Of a stretch of 64,000 nucleotides of DNA, positions 44,475-53,877 are shown in pieces. Within the stretch, counting starts at the first letter, position 1. Every line of letters starts with the position of its first letter. Origin of the DNA: JBGAHD01 sp044226395 (GTDB taxonomy: Bacteria; Pseudomonadota; Gammaproteobacteria; Xanthomonadales; Ahniellaceae); NCBI GenBank assembly GCA_044226395.1, contig JBGAHD010000004.1, forward strand, positions 248,001-312,000, in the 5' to 3' direction. The notes beneath the pieces were generated by a model that saw nothing but the letters and a program-made list of their open reading frames with translations, did no database searches and had not been told where the DNA came from. The position numbers and the translations under genes were made by a program.

Positions 44475-45374
44475 TTAGCGGCGGACGCGGTCTAGTGCTT
44501 TGACGAGCATGTCGACTAGTGCTGTGGCGCAATGGCGATCGATGTCGCGTTCGGGGTCGAAGATCGTCACGTGCATGCCGGCGATGCGGCCGGTGCCCAG
44601 GGCGATGTCGATGGCGGTGCGCAGTTCTTCGAGAGTCATGCCGCCGGCTTGGCGGGAGTCGACGGCCCAGAAGCTTTCGTCGTCGAGGATGTCGGTGTCG
44701 AGGTGGATCCAGACTTTCTCAACGCCGCGCACGAACAATTCGCTCAGGCGCCGGATGATGGCGAGCGTGATGCCTTCGGCGCGCGCGTCGTCGAGCGAGA
44801 CGGCTTGCATGTGTTCTTGCGCGAGTTCGACGAGGTTGTAGTCGTACCACTCTTCGCTGTCGCGAAAGCCGAAGGGCACGATCTTGCCGGGTTCGATCAA
44901 GGGCGAGCCGTCGGCTTGGCGCGGGGTTTCGCGCACGCGGCCGATGAGCATGGCGAGCGTCATGCCGGCGAGCGCGCCATGGCGCGTGCGATCGGGCGTC
45001 AGCAAATCACGGTGGCCGTCGAGGTAGAGCATGCCGGCGCGGCAGCGACGAGCGAGCGCGGTGGCGGCGCCCAGCGCGATGGAACAATCGCCGCCGAGCA
45101 CGAGGGGAAACTCGCCGCGTTCGAGCACGGGATCGATAGCGTCGGCCAGGCGCGTGGTGTAGTCGCGCAGGGCGTCGAGATGCAGGACGCGTTCGGCGCC
45201 TTGGCGTTCGCCGGTGTAGGCCGGCGCTTCTACCGCGCCGCCATCGCGCGCGCCGAGGCGCGCGACCAAGCCGCGTTCGCGCAAGGTCCAGGGCGCGAAG
45301 CGCGTGCCGGGCTCGCGATCGTCGTCGGGACGTTTGAGACCGAGGTGAAAGGGCGCGTCGATGACCGTGATCAT
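44475..45374 (-). CDS. arginase-family ureohydrolase
   Basis: A 299-residue protein of the arginase/agmatinase fold, which uses two Mn ions to hydrolyse guanidino compounds. Four of the metal motifs are seen: DGHRD in MLYLDGHRDLLTP (matches DxHxD) and DTD in WIHLDTDILDDES (matches DxD). The motif that normally supplies the first histidine, GGDHS, is GGDCS here (VLGGDCSIALG), so Cys replaces one Mn ligand. That variant occurs in unassigned family members, so arginine should not be assumed as substrate. It begins 39 bp after the TlpA-like gene and is probably co-transcribed with it. Confidence 0.8.
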   Translation of the reverse strand: MITVIDAPFHLGLKRPDDDREPGTRFAPWTLRERGLVARLGARDGGAVEAPAYTGERQGAERVLHLDALRDYTTRLADAIDPVLERGEFPLVLGGDCSIALGAATALARRCRAGMLYLDGHRDLLTPDRTRHGALAGMTLAMLIGRVRETPRQADGSPLIEPGKIVPFGFRDSEEWYDYNLVELAQEHMQAVSLDDARAEGITLAIIRRLSELFVRGVEKVWIHLDTDILDDESFWAVDSRQAGGMTLEELRTAIDIALGTGRIAGMHVTIFDPERDIDRHCATALVDMLVKALDRVRR

Positions 45375-45413
45375 CGGCGCATTGTCCGCGATCGCGGCGA
45401 GGCTCGCCAGGGT

Positions 45414-45995
45414 TCAGCGCGTCTCGGAGGCTTTCAACAATGGCGCGAGCGCGCGTTCGACCGCCGCGGCCCACAGTTCGGCCGAGCGCGCGATGCCGCT
45501 GGCGCGGTCCTTCGCGGCGGCCTCGCCGAGGTCGGCCGTGGTCAGCGGCCGCGCGTTGCGGTCGAACACGACCTTGCCCGTGGCATCAATCACGAACAAC
45601 CCGGGCGTGCCCTTGACGCCCCACTTCGCGGCTTGCTTGTCGCCGTGATAGAGCACGGTGAAGTCGATGCCACGGCGGGCGACGGCATCGATGGCGTCCT
45701 GACGATCGTCTTCCCAGAGATCAATCGCGATCACGGCGACGCGATCGCCTTCGCGCGCGTGCAGGGCTTGCAGGTGCGGCATCAAGGCCTCGCAATACGG
45801 GCACCAGCTCGCCCAGAACAGCACGATCGCGGGCCGGCCGCGCGCAAGTTCGGCGAGGTCGTGCTGCTGACCGCTCGCATCGGCCAGACTGAATTCGGGC
45901 GCGGGTTTGCCTTCGAGGCCCGCGGCCAGGGCCGTGCCCGTGAACAGGCTCAAGGCCAGCAATGCGATCAAGCGCAAGGTCGCGAACTTCGTCAT
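45414..45995 (-). CDS. TlpA/ResA-like periplasmic thioredoxin
   Basis: A 193-residue exported thiol-disulfide protein. The signal peptide is MTKFATLRLIALLALSLFTG, cleaved near ALA/A. The thioredoxin fold has its redox motif in LFWASWCPYCEALMPHL (WCPYC, about residues 67-71) and the cis-proline loop in WGVKGTPGLFVIDATG. Such proteins reduce disulfides in the periplasm, for example during cytochrome c maturation. ATG 45995 is preferred to one two codons upstream because GGAG is then seven bases away. It is divergent from the NlpC/P60 gene. Confidence 0.88.
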   Translation of the reverse strand: MTKFATLRLIALLALSLFTGTALAAGLEGKPAPEFSLADASGQQHDLAELARGRPAIVLFWASWCPYCEALMPHLQALHAREGDRVAVIAIDLWEDDRQDAIDAVARRGIDFTVLYHGDKQAAKWGVKGTPGLFVIDATGKVVFDRNARPLTTADLGEAAAKDRASGIARSAELWAAAVERALAPLLKASETR

Positions 45996-46106
45996 GGTCA
46001 TGCTCCGCGGGGGTGTCTTGCTTGACCGGCGGCCTGAACGCGATCTTACGCCCGCGCCGCGCGGGCGATTGACAAGGCGCGCGGATTGCACGAGTTTGCC
46101 TCGCCC

Positions 46107-46763
46107 ATGAGTATTCGTCGTCCGCTCCCGGCGCTGTCGCTGCTGTCCCTGGCCTTGGTCCTGGGCGGTTGTTCGAGCATGCGCGCGCTGGTCCATGACA
46201 CGCCCTCGCCGCCCGCTGATGCGTCGACCTCGAACGACGCCATGGCGGCGACCGAGGCACCCGCTTCGCCCACCGAAGACACGACACCCACCTACACCGC
46301 CGATTCCCTGGCCATGGGCCCGGCCGAGCCGACGCCGCTCGAGCGATTGCAGGCCGATGTCAGCATGCGCGCGCTGCAATTGCTCGGCACGCGCTATCGC
46401 TATGGCGGTGTCGATCCCAAGACTGGTTTCGATTGCAGCGGTTTCGTGCGCTACGTCTTTCGCGATCTGTTGAGCGGCGACTTGCCGCGCGCCTCGGCCG
46501 CGATGGCGACCCTGCCCGTGCCCTCGGTCGACAAGGACAACTTGCGCGCCGGCGATTTGTTGTTCTTCAAGATTCGGCGCGGACGGGTGTCGCACGTGGC
46601 GATCTATCTTGGCGGCGGTCGCTTCGTGCACGCGCCGCGTGGCGGCGGTCGCGTGCGCGTGGAGCAGCTCGACGATCGCTATTGGCGCGCGCGTTTCGCC
46701 GGCGCCAAGCGCGTGCTCGGCGAATCGCTGCCGAACGCCGAGACGCGCGAACACGCGCCCTAG
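46107..46763 (+). CDS. NlpC/P60 lipoprotein, peptidoglycan endopeptidase
   Basis: A 218-residue lipoprotein with lipobox LVLGGC (Cys near 23), a Ser/Pro/Thr-rich linker, and a C-terminal NlpC/P60 domain (about 90-210). The catalytic Cys is in GFDCSGFVRYVF, the His in SHVAIYLGGG, and the third polar residue in FVHAPRGG. It resembles Spr/MepS, which cuts D-Ala-mDAP cross-links during wall growth. ATG 46107 places the signal peptide correctly. It converges on the GNAT gene, whose stop is two bases away. Confidence 0.9.
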   Translation: MSIRRPLPALSLLSLALVLGGCSSMRALVHDTPSPPADASTSNDAMAATEAPASPTEDTTPTYTADSLAMGPAEPTPLERLQADVSMRALQLLGTRYRYGGVDPKTGFDCSGFVRYVFRDLLSGDLPRASAAMATLPVPSVDKDNLRAGDLLFFKIRRGRVSHVAIYLGGGRFVHAPRGGGRVRVEQLDDRYWRARFAGAKRVLGESLPNAETREHAP

Positions 46764-46764
46764 T

Positions 46765-47292
46765 TCAGGCGCGCCAGATCATCCAGAAATCCTCGTGCCA
46801 CGTTCGCCCGACGGCGAAGGTGGTGACGCCCGATTTGACGAAGCCCTGACGCTCGTAAAAGCGAATCGCGCGCGCCGCGTGCTGCCACACGCTGAGCCAC
46901 AGGCCTTCCAGCCCACGACGCTCGACGTCGGTCTGCAGGCGCGTCATCAACAAATTCGCCACGCCCGTGCCGAAGAAATCGGCGTGCAGATAGAAGCGAT
47001 TGAGCAAGGCGCCACGAAACGGCGTCAGCGCCGCGGGCACGGGCGCGTCGAACACGATCTGCGCGACGCCGGCCCAGCGCTCGCCATGACGCGCGACCCA
47101 GGTGACATAGCGCGGATCGGCCAGCTGCGCGCGCAAGGTCGGCAGCGCGTAGGCGCTGGCGACGTGCGCGGCCGTGTCCTCGGCCGGACTGATGCCGCCA
47201 TACGCGGCGATGAAGGTCTCGCGCAGGAATCCGGCCAGCGGCTCGACGTCCGCGACCGTGATGGTCTCGATCTGAAACTCGCGCGGATGCAT
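46765..47292 (-). CDS. GNAT family N-acetyltransferase
   Basis: A 175-residue protein with the GNAT fold: RFYLHADFFGTGVANLLMTR carries the acetyl-CoA pyrophosphate-binding segment (FGTGVA), and GLWLSVWQHAARAIRFYERQ GFVKSG-type ending marks the C-terminal half (SVWQHAARAIRFYERQGF). It looks like the small-molecule or polyamine acetyltransferase branch; the substrate is unknown. It starts five bases after the DUF1232 gene and is probably co-transcribed with it. Confidence 0.88.
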   Translation of the reverse strand: MHPREFQIETITVADVEPLAGFLRETFIAAYGGISPAEDTAAHVASAYALPTLRAQLADPRYVTWVARHGERWAGVAQIVFDAPVPAALTPFRGALLNRFYLHADFFGTGVANLLMTRLQTDVERRGLEGLWLSVWQHAARAIRFYERQGFVKSGVTTFAVGRTWHEDFWMIWRA

Positions 47293-47297
47293 GGCGC

Positions 47298-47831
47298 TCA
47301 GGCGGCGTCGGCGCGTTCTCGCGGCGCGCGGCGTTTGAGTCCGGCGAGCAGACTCTCGCGATGACGCGCCAGCTGACCGGCGTGTTCGATGCGCGCGCCC
47401 GGTTGCGCGGGCGCGGGGCCGAGGTCCTGTCGGAACCGGCAGAAGTCGTCGTAGGCCGCGAGCACCTTGCGAAAGCGGCGCATCAGCAGTTCCAGCATGA
47501 TCGCGTCGTCGAGCAGACCGATCAGGCCCATGGCGTCGGGAATCAAATCCTCGGGATCGCTGAAATAGGCGAGCGTGCGCGCCACCTCGATGCGTTCGCG
47601 CGTGGGCAAGTTCCAGGCCTCGTCCTCGAGCATGATGATCAAGCGCTGCACTTCGGCGATGCGCTTGCGCACGTAGCCGGGCGCGTGGGCGATGTCGAGA
47701 TGATCGAGCGCGTACTTGGCGGACTCGATCACCTCGTGCTCGCCGGCGCTTTCGACCAGGCGCTCGGCGCGCTTGAGCGCCTCGCGAAACCGCGCGATGT
47801 CGCCTTCTTCCAGTTCCAGGGTCACGCGCAT
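47298..47831 (-). CDS. DUF1232 (YkvA-like) protein
   Basis: A 177-residue protein. The DUF1232 region is LAYFSDPEDLIPDAMGLIGL with the following LLDDAIMLELLMRRF (about residues 87-125). It is preceded by a helical N-terminus and followed by a Pro/Arg-rich tail with GLKRRAPRERADAA. The domain has one short hydrophobic helix, and no established function is known. It is divergent from the large lipoprotein gene at 48032. Confidence 0.82.
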   Translation of the reverse strand: MRVTLELEEGDIARFREALKRAERLVESAGEHEVIESAKYALDHLDIAHAPGYVRKRIAEVQRLIIMLEDEAWNLPTRERIEVARTLAYFSDPEDLIPDAMGLIGLLDDAIMLELLMRRFRKVLAAYDDFCRFRQDLGPAPAQPGARIEHAGQLARHRESLLAGLKRRAPRERADAA

Positions 47832-48031
47832 CGCCCGCTCCAACGGCGCCACCCCGGCGCCGCGACGCGTAATGACAACATTCCCGGCGCCGGCTGTCAC
47901 CCTCCCCGAGGGCCTGGGGCGGATCGCGCACGCCTTGCCAAACTTATGGGCACGCGACTTTGCCGCGCGAACGCCGCCCAAGCCTCGGCCTTCGGTGTTT
48001 AATACGACCACGGCGACGCCGGGAGACGAGC

Positions 48032-51000
48032 ATGCGGGCGACGATCTGGAGTCTGGCCCTGGCCCTGACGGTAGCGGCCTGCGGCACACGCGATCTGGCG
48101 CGGCACGAAGCGCGACACCACGAACGCGAAGGCGAAGTGCTGCGCACGCCCCATGGCGAATTCGCGCGCCCCGACGCGCCGGGCGAGCGCGCGGCCTTCG
48201 ATCTGCAACGACGCTTGCCCGCGGGCCTGGATCAGATTCCAATGGCCTTCTACACGCGCGCCGAACGCGACGCGGCGAAGCTGCGCGCCTGGTCGAGCGT
48301 CAAGCGCGCTTACGTCGACACCGCCGCGGCCAAGGCCACCGCGCGCTGGGAGTTCCTGGGCCCGACCAATGTCGCCGGGCGCACGCGCAGCCTCGTGTTC
48401 GATCCGCGCGATCCCAATCGCATGCTCGCCGGTGGCGTGTCGGGTGGCGTGTGGGAAAGTCGCGACGCGGGCGAATCCTGGTCGGCGCTGTCGGACAACG
48501 CGCTCAACATCAACATCGGCGCGCTGGTGATCGACCCGGTCACGCCCGACACGATCTATGCCGGCACCGGCGAAGTCTTTCGTAACAGCGAGCAGCCCTA
48601 CTCCGCGATGTGGGGCCAGGGCATTTTGCGCAGCACCGACAACGGCCGCAGTTTTCAGCAATTGCTGGCCACGGCCAATGACAATTTCCGCTACGTCGCC
48701 GACCTCGCGATCAGCGCGCAGGATCATCGCCGACTCTATGCCGCGACCAACACGGGCCTGTGGCGCTCGACCGATGGCGGCGCGAGTTTCACCCAAGTGC
48801 TGCGACCGATCGATGGCAATGGCGCCTTGCGCTACGAAGGCTGCACGGATCTGCTGATCCTGCCGGGAACGAATGGCGACCGCGTGTTGGCCTCGTGCGC
48901 CTCGCGCTCGACCGACGATCGCTACTACTTGCCCGGCACGATTCTCCCGCCAGCGTGCGCGGGGCCCTGCCCGGCGACCGTGTTCCTCAACACCGATGCC
49001 GGTGGCGATGGCGCGTGGCAACCGGTGCTCAGCGAGTCGGCGATGGGGCGCACCAGTCTCGCCTACGCGCCGAGTCAGCCGAACATTCTCTACGCGATTT
49101 CGGCGAGCATCGCGCCGGGATTCAACCGCGTGGGCTCGAGCGCGGGCGACTACGACAATGGCCTGCATGCGCTGTGGCGCTCGGACGACGGTGGCGCGAC
49201 GTGGCAGGCGCGGCTGCGCAATGATTCAGGCGATCGCTTGTCGACGTATCTGTTGAGCTACGCCGATTCCTTCGAGGCTTCGCGCTGTGGTTTCGGCGCG
49301 GACGATCCCTACAGCGCGGGCTGGTACAACCAGGCGATCGCGGTCGATCCGCGCGATCCCGAGACCGTGTGGGTCGCGGGCATGGAGCACTACCGTTCCG
49401 ACGATGGCGGACGCAGCTTCGGCAAGGCCTCGTATTGGTGGCACTACGGCGTCGACGCTTATGGCGTGCATGCCGATCAGCATCTGCTGCTGTTTCATCC
49501 GCGCTATGACGGCAGCACCGAGAAGCGCTTGTACAGCACCAATGACGGCGGCATCGCGCTGACCACCACGCCCGACGCGCCGACCGTGCGCGGCACCTCG
49601 GCCGCGTGCGGGCCCGCCGAAGGCATGGTCACATGGCGCACGCTGATTCGCGGCATGGGCTCGACGCAGTTCTACACCGGCGCGGTCACGCCCGATGGCG
49701 GCAGCTATCTCGGCGGCCTTCAGGACAACGGCACGGTGCTCAATACCAGCGATGGGGCCAACCGCGATTTCCAATCGATCTTCGGTGGCGATGGCGCTTC
49801 GGTCGCGTTCGATCCGCGCAATGCCAACACGCTGTACGTGAGCTCGCAGTACGTCAACATCAACCGCAGCGACAACGGCGGCCGCAGCTTCGTCGACGCG
49901 AGTTCCGGCTTGAACGATCAACCGATCTTCATCATGCCGTACCTCATCGACGGCAGCGCGCCCGATCGCCTGTACGCCGGTGCCACGCGCTTGTGGCGGA
50001 CCGACAATCGCGGCGGCAGTTGGCGCGCGGTGAGTCAGGCCTTCGGCACGCAGTTCGCCCACCGCGTGTCGGCGCTGGCGGTGGCGCCGAGCGATCCCAA
50101 TCGAATGCTCGTGGGCAATCAGGTCGCGATTGCGTACAACCAGCAGGCCTTGTCTTCGTCATCAAACACGCGCTGGAACACCGTGTCGCCGCGCGCGGGC
50201 TGGGTGTCCTCGCTCACCTTCGATCCGGTCGACGCCAACATCGCTTACGCCACGTACTCGACTTTTGGCGGTCAACACGTGTGGCGCTCGAACGATGGCG
50301 GTCGCAGTTGGACCGCGATCGACGGCACGGGCGCCGGTGCCCTGCCCGATCTGCCCGTGCACACGCTGGCCGTCGATCCCGCGCAGCGCAATCACTTGTA
50401 CATCGGCACCGATCTCGGCGTGTTCGTCAGTCTCGACGGCGGCGCGCACTGGGCGCGCGAGAACACGGGCTTCGCCAATGCCATCACCGAAACGCTGCGC
50501 ATCGCGCCGGGCAATGGCAGCACGCCCGCGCGCTTGTATGCGTTCACCTACGGGCGCGGCGTGTGGCGCGTGCCCCTGGCCGATCTCACGGGCACGCCCG
50601 ACTATCGCATCGGCGCCGATGTCAGCGGCACCTTCTACGACCCCGCGCAATCGGGTCACGGCTGGGTGATCCACGCGGCGAATCTGGGTGGCGTCACCGG
50701 CGTGCTGGCGGCTTGGTATGTCTTCGTCGATGGTCAGCAGCGCTGGCTGATCGGCACGGGCGTGGCCGATGGCGCGCGCGTGCGCGTGCCGCTACAGATC
50801 GCGAGCGGCGCGAATTTTCCGCCGGCGTTTGATCCGGCGACCGTGCGCTTGGACAACTGGGGCGAAGTGACCTTCGACTTCAGCGATCGCGATCACGCGG
50901 TGGCGCGGTGGACGACGAGTTACCCGGGTTTCGGCAATGGCGAGATGCCGCTCACACGGTTGTCGCAACCGGCCACCGACACGCAAGGCGCCGGCATCAA

Positions 51001-51382
51001 CGCTTGTCATGGCGGCGTGTGGTACGACGCCACGCGCAGCGGCCATGGCTTGATGGTCGAAGTCGATGGCACGCCCGAAGCGCGCAGCATGCTCGCCGCG
51101 TGGTACGTGTTCAGCGGCGGTCAGCCGCGCTGGTTGATCGGCTCAGGCCCGGTCGTCGGCGACACCGCGACGCTGGCGATGATCGTGGCCGAAGGCGGCG
51201 CCTTCCCTCCCGCCTTCGATCCGGCGCGCGTGCGCACGCAGACCTGGGGCACGCTGCGCTTCCGCGTGACCGATGCCACGCATGCGCACATCGACTGGAC
51301 CAGCAGCTTGCCCGGCTTCAACGACGGCGCGTTGGAGTTGACGCGATTGACGTCGATGCTGGGCCGCGAGTGCGGTTCCTGA
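48032..51382 (+). CDS. lipoprotein with sialidase-like propeller and two C-terminal repeats
   Basis: A 1116-residue exported protein: lipobox in LALTVAAC (Cys near 17), then an N-terminal helical region. A long beta-propeller part (about 105-850) has many BNR/Asp-box type motifs such as SRDAGESW, STDNGRSF, STDGGASF, RSDDGGATW, SNDGGRSW and SLDGGAHW. The fold resembles Sortilin/VPS10 or glycosyl-hydrolase-like propellers, but no catalytic residues are evident. Two repeats of about 130 residues follow (about 855-985 and 988-1112). Each has SGHG, LAAWYVF, RWLIG, PPAFDP and PGF-G-LTRL motifs. A surface binding or degradative role is likely; the substrate is unknown. GGGAG precedes ATG 48032. Confidence 0.85.
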   Translation: MRATIWSLALALTVAACGTRDLARHEARHHEREGEVLRTPHGEFARPDAPGERAAFDLQRRLPAGLDQIPMAFYTRAERDAAKLRAWSSVKRAYVDTAAAKATARWEFLGPTNVAGRTRSLVFDPRDPNRMLAGGVSGGVWESRDAGESWSALSDNALNINIGALVIDPVTPDTIYAGTGEVFRNSEQPYSAMWGQGILRSTDNGRSFQQLLATANDNFRYVADLAISAQDHRRLYAATNTGLWRSTDGGASFTQVLRPIDGNGALRYEGCTDLLILPGTNGDRVLASCASRSTDDRYYLPGTILPPACAGPCPATVFLNTDAGGDGAWQPVLSESAMGRTSLAYAPSQPNILYAISASIAPGFNRVGSSAGDYDNGLHALWRSDDGGATWQARLRNDSGDRLSTYLLSYADSFEASRCGFGADDPYSAGWYNQAIAVDPRDPETVWVAGMEHYRSDDGGRSFGKASYWWHYGVDAYGVHADQHLLLFHPRYDGSTEKRLYSTNDGGIALTTTPDAPTVRGTSAACGPAEGMVTWRTLIRGMGSTQFYTGAVTPDGGSYLGGLQDNGTVLNTSDGANRDFQSIFGGDGASVAFDPRNANTLYVSSQYVNINRSDNGGRSFVDASSGLNDQPIFIMPYLIDGSAPDRLYAGATRLWRTDNRGGSWRAVSQAFGTQFAHRVSALAVAPSDPNRMLVGNQVAIAYNQQALSSSSNTRWNTVSPRAGWVSSLTFDPVDANIAYATYSTFGGQHVWRSNDGGRSWTAIDGTGAGALPDLPVHTLAVDPAQRNHLYIGTDLGVFVSLDGGAHWARENTGFANAITETLRIAPGNGSTPARLYAFTYGRGVWRVPLADLTGTPDYRIGADVSGTFYDPAQSGHGWVIHAANLGGVTGVLAAWYVFVDGQQRWLIGTGVADGARVRVPLQIASGANFPPAFDPATVRLDNWGEVTFDFSDRDHAVARWTTSYPGFGNGEMPLTRLSQPATDTQGAGINACHGGVWYDATRSGHGLMVEVDGTPEARSMLAAWYVFSGGQPRWLIGSGPVVGDTATLAMIVAEGGAFPPAFDPARVRTQTWGTLRFRVTDATHAHIDWTSSLPGFNDGALELTRLTSMLGRECGS

Positions 51383-51479
51383 CGCGCGAAGGCTGATCGA
51401 TCGTCGCGAGGACGTTGTCGCGCCACGCAACGATCACTGACGGCGATGGTCGCGACGGCGCCTTCGCGCCGCGCCGCAA

Positions 51480-52718
51480 TCACGCGTGTTCGGCGAGAGC
51501 CGCGCGCAGCGGCTTGAGCAGCTCGGTCGGTCGCGCGCGCTTGACCACGACACGCGGCGTGCCGTGCCAGCGCGCGCTCGCGGCGATGGCGCCAGCGATG
51601 TCGTCGACCAAACGCGCGACGATCTTCACACCCTCCTGCAGATAGATCGCCTTGACCTCGAACTGGCCCGCCACGCGATGCGCTTTCGCATCAAGCCGAC
51701 CGACCAAGTGACCCCGCCGCAGAATCGGCAGCACGAAATAACCGAACTGACGCTTGGGCGCGGGCGTGTAGCACTCAATGCGATAGTCGAAATCGAACAT
51801 CATCGCCGCGCGCTCGCGATCCCACACCACGGGATCGAAGGGCGAAAGCAAGGTCGTGTGCGTCGCGCGCAAGCCCTGACGCGCGGCGCTGGCGAGCAAG
51901 GCATCGTGATCGGCATGGACGTAGCCCACGTTGTCCCAGCCGCGCACGGTCACGCGACGCAAGACGCCCGAAGCCACCAGCGGCTCGAGATCGCCATCGC
52001 GCAGCCGCTTGCCCATGCGAAAGTAGTCGGCGATCCAGCGCGCCTGCGTGATGCCAAGCGCGCGCACGGCGTGGATGACTTGAAGTTCGCGCAATTGCGC
52101 GTGCGTGAAATCGCGAAACGATTCGGCGTCAATCCCCATGCGCGCGAGCACGCGTTCGCGCAAGTCGTACACGCGCGCGAAGCGCTCGCGTCGCGCGATC
52201 ATCAATTCGCCCAGCGCGAACCATGATTCCAGCCAGCGCTTCTCGGCCTTCCAGCCCCACCAGCCGCCACCACCGCCGTCCTTGCGCTCGAAGTGCGCGG
52301 ACTTGACCTCGCCCTTTTCGCGAACGTGCGCCAGCAATTGCCGCATGGCCGCGCCATGTTCGCGTTGAATGCGCTGAGCGAGCCGCTGCGACCAATGCGT
52401 GGACAGTTCGCGCTGCACCCGCGACAGCCACGGATAGTCTTCCGAGGGCGCGAAGCAGGCCTCGTGCGACCAGCATTCGAACACCTCGCCGCGCGTCAGC
52501 GCCTCATCGAGCCACGTCGGCTCGTAGTCGCCCAGACGCGAGAACAGCACCAGATACGGACTGCGCGCCACCACGTGAATGGTGTCAATCTGCAGAAGCC
52601 GCATGCGCCGGATGATGTCGGGCACATCGGCGCGGCGCGCGCGACGTCGCGGCTTGGTCAGCAGACCTTGCGCGGCCAGATGCAGATGACGTGCCTGTTG
52701 TTGCGAGATCTCGGTCAC
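51480..52718 (-). CDS. YcaQ-type (AlkX) DNA glycosylase
   Basis: A 412-residue protein of the winged-helix HTH_42 family. E. coli YcaQ (AlkX) unhooks interstrand DNA cross-links. The catalytic region is seen as RLLQIDTIHVVARSPYL, with the QxD pattern that distinguishes YcaQ from the QxQ of AlkZ; other family blocks are CWSHEACFAPSEDYPWL, LLSPFDPVVWDRERA and FGYFVLPILRRGHLVGRLD. GTG 52718 is preferred, since GGGA lies six bases upstream; a TTG two codons earlier is possible. It is divergent from the SGNH hydrolase gene. Confidence 0.88.
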   Translation of the reverse strand: MTEISQQQARHLHLAAQGLLTKPRRRARRADVPDIIRRMRLLQIDTIHVVARSPYLVLFSRLGDYEPTWLDEALTRGEVFECWSHEACFAPSEDYPWLSRVQRELSTHWSQRLAQRIQREHGAAMRQLLAHVREKGEVKSAHFERKDGGGGGWWGWKAEKRWLESWFALGELMIARRERFARVYDLRERVLARMGIDAESFRDFTHAQLRELQVIHAVRALGITQARWIADYFRMGKRLRDGDLEPLVASGVLRRVTVRGWDNVGYVHADHDALLASAARQGLRATHTTLLSPFDPVVWDRERAAMMFDFDYRIECYTPAPKRQFGYFVLPILRRGHLVGRLDAKAHRVAGQFEVKAIYLQEGVKIVARLVDDIAGAIAASARWHGTPRVVVKRARPTELLKPLRAALAEHA

Positions 52719-52805
52719 GGGCAATCCCAGCCGCGCGGGCGGCGATCGTGGCCGCGCAGTTTGTCGTAAGCTCGCGCGGCTGGGAAGGCGGGCGCGGAGG
52801 GGCGC

Positions 52806-53624
52806 ATGCGCGAGCGACTCACATCATGGCTGACGACGTGCGCGCTGCTGTTCGCGATGGTCGCGTCCGCGCGCGCGGCCGAGACTTCGCCCGCGCCGCC
52901 GCGCGTGCTCTTCGTCGGCAACAGTTACACCTACGTCAACAATCTGCCCGCCGTATTCAGCGCGGTCGGTCGCTACGCGCATCCCGATCTGCCCGCGCCC
53001 GAGACCGATCTCGTTGTCGCGCCCGGCGCCACGCTCGCCGATCTCGTCGATGGCTATCGCTACGAGGCCTTGCTCGAGCGCGGCCACTTCGACTACGTGG
53101 TGCTGCAGGAACGCGGCGGCATCCTCGCTTGCCTCACTAGCAGTCAGCGTCCGCTGCCGACCGAGTGCGCGGTCTCGGTCGACGCGCATCGGCGCATGAC
53201 CAAGATGGCGCAAGCCGCCGGCGCGAAGGTCGTGATCTTCGGCACCTGGCCCATGCATCCCGGTGAACAAGGGCCGGTGAGTCGCGGCACGCGGCAAGTG
53301 GCGTCGCGGCTGCACTTGCCTTTCGTCGATGTCGGCGCGGCGTTGCAACGCGCGCGCGAAGCCGACGACAGCTTGCGCCTGTTCCTGCCCGACGATCATC
53401 CCGATGTGCACGGTACCTTGCTCGCGGCGATGGCGCTGTGGCGGACGATCACGGGTGAGCAATTGCAGGCCGGCGCCTTTGAAGCGCGCGTGCCGCAATT
53501 CACTGGCATGCGCAAGCTGCGCGTCAAACCCGGCGCCAAGCCCGAAGCGCCCGCGCCGACGTTCGAGCTAGTCGCCAGCATCGAACAGATGACGCATTTG
53601 TTGGCCGCGATCGAACCGCGCTGA
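52806..53624 (+). CDS. secreted SGNH/GDSL-like hydrolase
   Basis: A 272-residue protein with signal peptide (MRERLTSWLTTCALLFAMVA, cleavage near ARA/A). The SGNH fold is indicated by block I LFVGNSYTYVNNL with the nucleophile Ser in GNS, the block III region VVLQERGG, and block V DDHPDVHG carrying the Asp-x-x-His pair. Such enzymes hydrolyse esters, often acetyl groups of glycans. Substrate unknown. ATG 52806 leaves 87 bp to the divergent ycaQ gene. Confidence 0.85.
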   Translation: MRERLTSWLTTCALLFAMVASARAAETSPAPPRVLFVGNSYTYVNNLPAVFSAVGRYAHPDLPAPETDLVVAPGATLADLVDGYRYEALLERGHFDYVVLQERGGILACLTSSQRPLPTECAVSVDAHRRMTKMAQAAGAKVVIFGTWPMHPGEQGPVSRGTRQVASRLHLPFVDVGAALQRAREADDSLRLFLPDDHPDVHGTLLAAMALWRTITGEQLQAGAFEARVPQFTGMRKLRVKPGAKPEAPAPTFELVASIEQMTHLLAAIEPR

Positions 53625-53774
53625 AGGCGCGGACTGACGGCCCGTCGCGCCCATCATCGACATGCGGATAGCAGAGCGCGCGAACGCGCGCCGTTGCTCG
53701 GTCTTGCCTGTTCGCCCGACATCGTGGCCGGGCCCTGTCGCTCATGCCTTGCACATGAGGGTCTTGCTCGCGCA

Positions 53775-53818
53775 CCTGACTTTGGTCAGGCCGCGCCGGC
53801 CTCATCGGCCAGGCGCGG
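53775..53818. terminator. tandem hairpins between convergent genes
   Basis: CCTGAC-TTTG-GTCAGG (53775-53790) is followed at once by CCGCGCC...GGCGCGG with an inner GGCC/GGCC (53791-53818). They lie between the convergent SGNH and XRE genes and may stop transcription in both directions, but neither has a T-run. Confidence 0.4.
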
Positions 53819-53877
53819 ATCGTCGTGCTACGCCCCGGAACTAGCTGGGCACGCGTTCGCGCGTTACTTCGGTGATA

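Noticed and set aside
41774..45995. D-amino acid degradation cluster linking the amidohydrolase to dadA
   Set aside because: The genes are more than 10 kb apart with unrelated genes between, so no operon can be claimed.
44532..46025. 497-codon plus-strand frame
   Set aside because: Antisense to the arginase-family and TlpA-like genes.
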